From assembly GCF_003054245.1 (NCBI RefSeq), contig NZ_QBKR01000014.1, positions 1 through 64,000 on the forward strand: a stretch of DNA of 64,000 bases, given 5' to 3'. The stretch comes from Melghirimyces profundicolus (GTDB lineage: Bacteria > Bacillota > Bacilli > Thermoactinomycetales > DSM-45169). The translations under genes were made by a program, and so were the position numbers. The notes under the pieces are model-generated. The model was given only the letters and a program-made list of their open reading frames with translations. It was not told where the DNA came from and searched no databases. Of the stretch, positions 61,116 to 64,000 are shown piece by piece (position 1 is the first letter of the stretch; every line of letters begins with the position of its first letter).

Positions 61116-62231
61116 TCATCTCACATCCCATCGGAAGGTCAGCGCCGCCGTCGTAAATGCCACCACCACCCATGCTCCCAGGACCGCCGCGGGGACCCAG
61201 AGCTGGATCAGGGTGGCCCCTTCGTTCATCACTTTGCGCAGGGCATCGGTCAAATACCCGATGGGGATCGCCTTCACCAGGGGCTGCAGGATTCCGGGAA
61301 GATCCCGGACCGGGAAGAAAATCCCTCCCACAAAAATCATGGGAAAGGAGATCAAACCGGCAATCGGAGCGGCGCTCTCCGGCGTCCGGGACAGACTGGC
61401 GATAATGAAACCGATCGACATGAAGGTGAGCGTGCCGAGGAGGATGAACATGATAAGGAGCAGCCAGGAACCGTACACGTGGACCCCGAAGACGAAATAG
61501 CCGACGAAAAGCACCGCCACCGCCTGCAACCCGTTCAGAATCACACGGGCGGTAATCTGTCCCGCGATAAAGGTGGAACTTTTGAGAGGGGTCCCCTGCA
61601 TCCTTCGAAGAATCCCCCGTTCCCGCCAGGAGGCGATGGTGGCTGCCACGCCGTTCAGGTTGCTGCTCATGATCATCAGCGACAGAATACCGGGAACCAG
61701 GAAATCGATATAACCGAGTGGGCGGGACTGGATGTCGATTTCCTCCGTCTTCACCAAAGGGCGGTAATCCACGGCTTCTTTGTTCAACTTGTCCACCGCT
61801 TCCCGGATGACCGTGGAGCCCACCTGGGAAACGGCCGGATTGCTTTTATCCAGATACAGCGCCACCAGGGGTTTTTCCTTTTTCCCTTTTTGCCCGCTGG
61901 TTTCCAGTTGTTTTCCCAATCCCGCCTTCAGTACCACCAGGATTTGCGCATCTCCTTTTTTCAGCCGGGATAAGCCCTGGGCGCGGGACGTTTCGGCCAC
62001 TTGGAGCCCTTCGGTATTGGAAAGCTCTTCGAAAACGGCCCGGGAGCGGGGAGTTTGATCCTCGTCGGCCACCGCCACGCTCATCTGAAATTGATTGGTT
62101 CCCCCCTCCCCCAGAAACGTCCCCAAAGCCAGCATCATGAAGATCGGTAAAAACAGCGACCAAATGATGGTATTTTTGTTCCGTGCGAACAACAGCAACT
62201 GGGCCCAAGTCAATCGCCAATATGCTTTCAT
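61116..62231 (-). CDS. ABC-2 type permease
   Basis: This 371-residue membrane protein has one N-terminal helix (TIIWSLFLPIFMMLALGTFLG), a large extracellular domain (residues 45-170), then five C-terminal helices (FLVPGILSLMIMSSNLNGVAATIASW, AGLISFPMIFVGGIFFPV, LPGILQPLVKAIPIGYLTDALRK). This is the ABC2_membrane_3/YhgE-like layout of a drug or lipid exporter. The ATG at 62231 overlaps the ATPase stop. The substrate is unknown. Confidence 0.9.
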   Translation of the reverse strand: MKAYWRLTWAQLLLFARNKNTIIWSLFLPIFMMLALGTFLGEGGTNQFQMSVAVADEDQTPRSRAVFEELSNTEGLQVAETSRAQGLSRLKKGDAQILVVLKAGLGKQLETSGQKGKKEKPLVALYLDKSNPAVSQVGSTVIREAVDKLNKEAVDYRPLVKTEEIDIQSRPLGYIDFLVPGILSLMIMSSNLNGVAATIASWRERGILRRMQGTPLKSSTFIAGQITARVILNGLQAVAVLFVGYFVFGVHVYGSWLLLIMFILLGTLTFMSIGFIIASLSRTPESAAPIAGLISFPMIFVGGIFFPVRDLPGILQPLVKAIPIGYLTDALRKVMNEGATLIQLWVPAAVLGAWVVVAFTTAALTFRWDVR

Positions 62232-63142
62232 TGTTCTGTCAGCCTCTTTCCGGTCCGTTCGAGGAATACGTCCTCCAAGGTTGCCGAGCGGGTGCGAAGC
62301 CCGTTCAATACCAAGCCCTCCCGGTCGGCCAGGGGGATCAGCCCAGACAGCGTTCCCCTGAGATTGTCGGTCAGCAAGAGCATCCATCCCCCGTCGGTAC
62401 GCTTCACTTCCTTGACTCCTTCCAGTTCGCGAAAGTGGGCGTCGGAGACCCCCCGTTCCGCCGCAAACTCGATGACACTGTCGGAAGCCAGCTGCCGGAT
62501 GAGCCGGGCGGGGGTGTCCAGAGCGATCACCCGCCCGCTGTCCATGATTGCCACCCGGTCACAGAGCTGTTCGGCCTCCTCCATATAGTGCGTGGAAAGA
62601 AACAGCGTCCTCCCCTCTTCCTTCAAGTGGAGGATGATCTCCCACAGTGCCCGTCGGGCCTTGGGATCCAGCCCGGTGGTGGGTTCATCGAGGAAGATCA
62701 CCCGAGGGTCATGGACCACCGCCAGTGCGATCGCCAGCCGTTGACGCTGCCCGCCGGATAAATGCTTGACAAGCGTTCTCCTTTTTTCCTCCAGATCGAA
62801 AGACCGGAGGAGTTCCGCCGGCGGACGCATCTTTTTATAGAAGCTGCCGTAAAGGAGGATGCTCTCTTCCGTACTCAGGTGGTCAAACAAGGCGGTGGAC
62901 TGCAGCTGGATCCCGATGATTTCCTTCAGTTTGGCTGGCTTTCGGATCCCGTCCACCCCGAACAGACACACTTCTCCCCTGTCCGGTTTCCTCAAGCCTT
63001 CCATCATTTCCATCGTGGTGGTTTTTCCTGCTCCGTTGGGTCCCAACAGGCCGAACACTTCCCCTTCGGCCACCTCGAACCCCACACCGTCGACCACCCT
63101 CGTTCCGCCGTAACTTTTCACCAAGTTGCGTACCCGTATCAT
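62228..63142 (-). CDS. ABC transporter ATP-binding protein
   Basis: This 304-residue ATPase has Walker A LLGPNGAGKTTTMEMMEGL, signature KHLSGGQRQRLAIALAVVHDP, Walker B VIFLDEPTTGLDPKA and H-loop LFLSTHYMEEAEQL, with the C-terminal extension typical of drug-export ATPases of the DrrA/CcmA type. It is first of a two-gene operon with the permease downstream. The ATG at 63142 follows GGAGG; a GTG four codons earlier is less likely. Confidence 0.95.
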   Translation of the reverse strand: MIRVRNLVKSYGGTRVVDGVGFEVAEGEVFGLLGPNGAGKTTTMEMMEGLRKPDRGEVCLFGVDGIRKPAKLKEIIGIQLQSTALFDHLSTEESILLYGSFYKKMRPPAELLRSFDLEEKRRTLVKHLSGGQRQRLAIALAVVHDPRVIFLDEPTTGLDPKARRALWEIILHLKEEGRTLFLSTHYMEEAEQLCDRVAIMDSGRVIALDTPARLIRQLASDSVIEFAAERGVSDAHFRELEGVKEVKRTDGGWMLLLTDNLRGTLSGLIPLADREGLVLNGLRTRSATLEDVFLERTGKRLTEQ

Positions 63143-63259
63143 GAATGCCTCCACTTGATCTCGTTTCGCGTGATGGGCCGGAAAAATGTTCCGTTCCCGT
63201 CCAGTATAGCACAGCCCGTCCGAAACCCCGAAAAGAAGGTTGGATCGGGCCGAAACAGG

Positions 63260-63290
63260 AAAAGGGCATCACCATCGGTGACACCCTTTC
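63260..63290 (-). terminator. DUF2621-like gene terminator
   Basis: AAAGGGTGTCACC / GGTGATGCCCTTT hairpin with two G-U pairs followed by TTCC on the minus strand; overlaps the stop codon of the gene. Confidence 0.6.
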
Positions 63291-63714
63291 ATTGAAGCAG
63301 TTGCCGGTAGGGAGACAGATCCACCTCTTTCCGTTCCAGAGTTTCGATCAGCCACTTGTGGTCCCTTTTGGGGGTGGCCAGGATATAACCCCGGACGATG
63401 AGGTCCTGCGTCATCCGGTCTGCGTCTTCCCTGACGGCGAGCTCCCCGATCTTTCCGGCGATCGTCCGTTTTGCCGTGTCCCGGAACAGCTGGGGAACCG
63501 GCTGAACCAGCTCGTCCAGCAGCCTCCGTTGTTCCTCCGTCCAGAGATGTCGGGTTTTTTCTATATAGTGTTCCTGCCAGTCCAGCTCGGACTTGCCGTC
63601 TTCCTTCGGCATTCCCTTCATAAATTTACGGAACATGAAGTAACCGCCGGTGGCCAGGAACCAGATCATGAACAAAAACCACGGAATCATCACCCAGATG
63701 ATCCATTCCGGCAT
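63289..63714 (-). CDS. DUF2621-like membrane protein
   Basis: This 141-residue protein has one N-terminal membrane helix (WIIWVMIPWFLFMIWFLATGGYFMFRKFM), then a soluble region with GMPKEDGKSELDWQEHYIEKTRHLW and a C-terminal helical domain. I recognise the opening as a Bacillales conserved protein (DUF2621, likely YneK-type); function unknown. The ATG at 63714 follows AGAGGTGATACAG; the frame extension to 63795 has no ribosome site. Confidence 0.72.
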   Translation of the reverse strand: MPEWIIWVMIPWFLFMIWFLATGGYFMFRKFMKGMPKEDGKSELDWQEHYIEKTRHLWTEEQRRLLDELVQPVPQLFRDTAKRTIAGKIGELAVREDADRMTQDLIVRGYILATPKRDHKWLIETLERKEVDLSPYRQLLQ

Positions 63715-63946
63715 GACTGTATCACCTCTTGAAAGGCCTGTCCTATCCAGTTCGTTCATCCTCATTTTAGCACGAACCGGCGATCTTCGCCGCAATCTTC
63801 CCCGATTATAGGAGGTTCGGACCGGGTCCGCAAGCTTCGCGAAGCAAAAAAGGCGGGTGCTTTAAAGTAAAGTCTGTATAAACACGGTTCTGCTTTTCCC
63901 CGGCGCCCAGTATGATATATATTGTACCTTGGGAGGAGAGAATCGA

Positions 63947-64000
63947 ATGAACGCTCGCATTATGAAATCATACGGCCGTTTGTTTTGGAATTCCATGATG
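63947..64000 (+). CDS. Start of a gene cut by the window edge
   Basis: ATG at 63947 follows GGGAGGAGAG and opens a frame (MNARIMKSYGRLFWNSMM) that runs off the window. Upstream is a TATGAT-like -10 at about 63911. The 18 visible residues are too few to name a product. Confidence 0.6.
   Translation, partial: MNARIMKSYGRLFWNSMM

Overview
The window looks like a chromosome segment of a fairly GC-rich, spore-forming member of the Bacillales. I infer this from a perfect CIRCE operator at groESL, a SigB module (rsbU-rsbV-rsbW-sigB), the EndoA/EndoAI toxin pair, the cortex morphogenetic gene cmpA, a YheC/YheD-type coat protein, and gene order that follows two Bacillus subtilis loci: thiL-tsaE-tsaB-rimI-tsaD / ydiF / rex-tatC / groES-groEL, and acpS / ydcC-alr-ndoAI-ndoA-rsb-sigB / tex / sprT-cmpA. 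A thermitase-like subtilase, the base composition and the gene set together suggest Thermoactinomycetaceae, but that family assignment is inference. No phage, integrase, transposase gene or CRISPR array is visible.

Layout. 1-2000: a truncated dispersed repeat, a CDGSH iron-sulfur protein, a YihY/BrkB membrane protein and a second repeat copy. 2000-8000: groESL, tatC, rex, a molybdopterin-binding protein behind a candidate Rex operator, and 5-formyl-THF cyclo-ligase. 8000-16600: YdiF-type ABC-F protein, a MurG-like glycosyltransferase, the pxpBAC 5-oxoprolinase operon, and a large phosphatase-like membrane protein. 16480-16640: a DnaA-box cluster just beyond tsaD. 16680-22000: the t6A/thiamine operon thiL-tsaE-tsaB-rimI-tsaD, preceded by a twelve-gene tRNA array. 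22100-26600: a molybdenum cofactor operon (moeA fusion, moaA, moaC, moaB and a small SuoX-fold protein). 27300-32300: an aminotransferase, small unknowns, a Bax-inhibitor-like protein, a MoaD-MoaE fusion and MoeB. 32300-33200: a free-standing small transcription unit, an unlisted 37-residue membrane protein and a repeat copy. 33200-45400: dehydrogenase, thioredoxin-like protein, DMT transporter, secreted six-hairpin glycosidase-like protein under a CcpA/LacI-type operator, SprT, CmpA, subtilase, ATP-grasp coat protein, M23 peptidase and Tex. 45500-51200: a three-gene ABC exporter, DegV, NadE, FdhD. 51200-61100: sigB module, ndoA/ndoAI, alr, a PH-like membrane protein with a pseudoknot-forming leader, an oxidoreductase, a LolA-like lipoprotein, nnr and acpS. 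61100-64000: an ABC-2 exporter, a DUF2621-like protein and the start of a gene cut by the window edge.

Functional themes: protein folding and export, translation support (tRNAs, t6A, ABC-F, EndoA), and molybdenum cofactor synthesis spread over at least four separate loci (a Rex-linked molybdopterin-binding protein, the moe/moa operon, moaDE/moeB, fdhD). The most unusual content is non-coding: a family of six modular repeats with 13-bp terminal inverted repeats and internal 54-55 bp tandem units, the DnaA-box cluster, a predicted H-type pseudoknot leader, and a small promoter-terminator-bounded unit encoding at most a 13-residue peptide.
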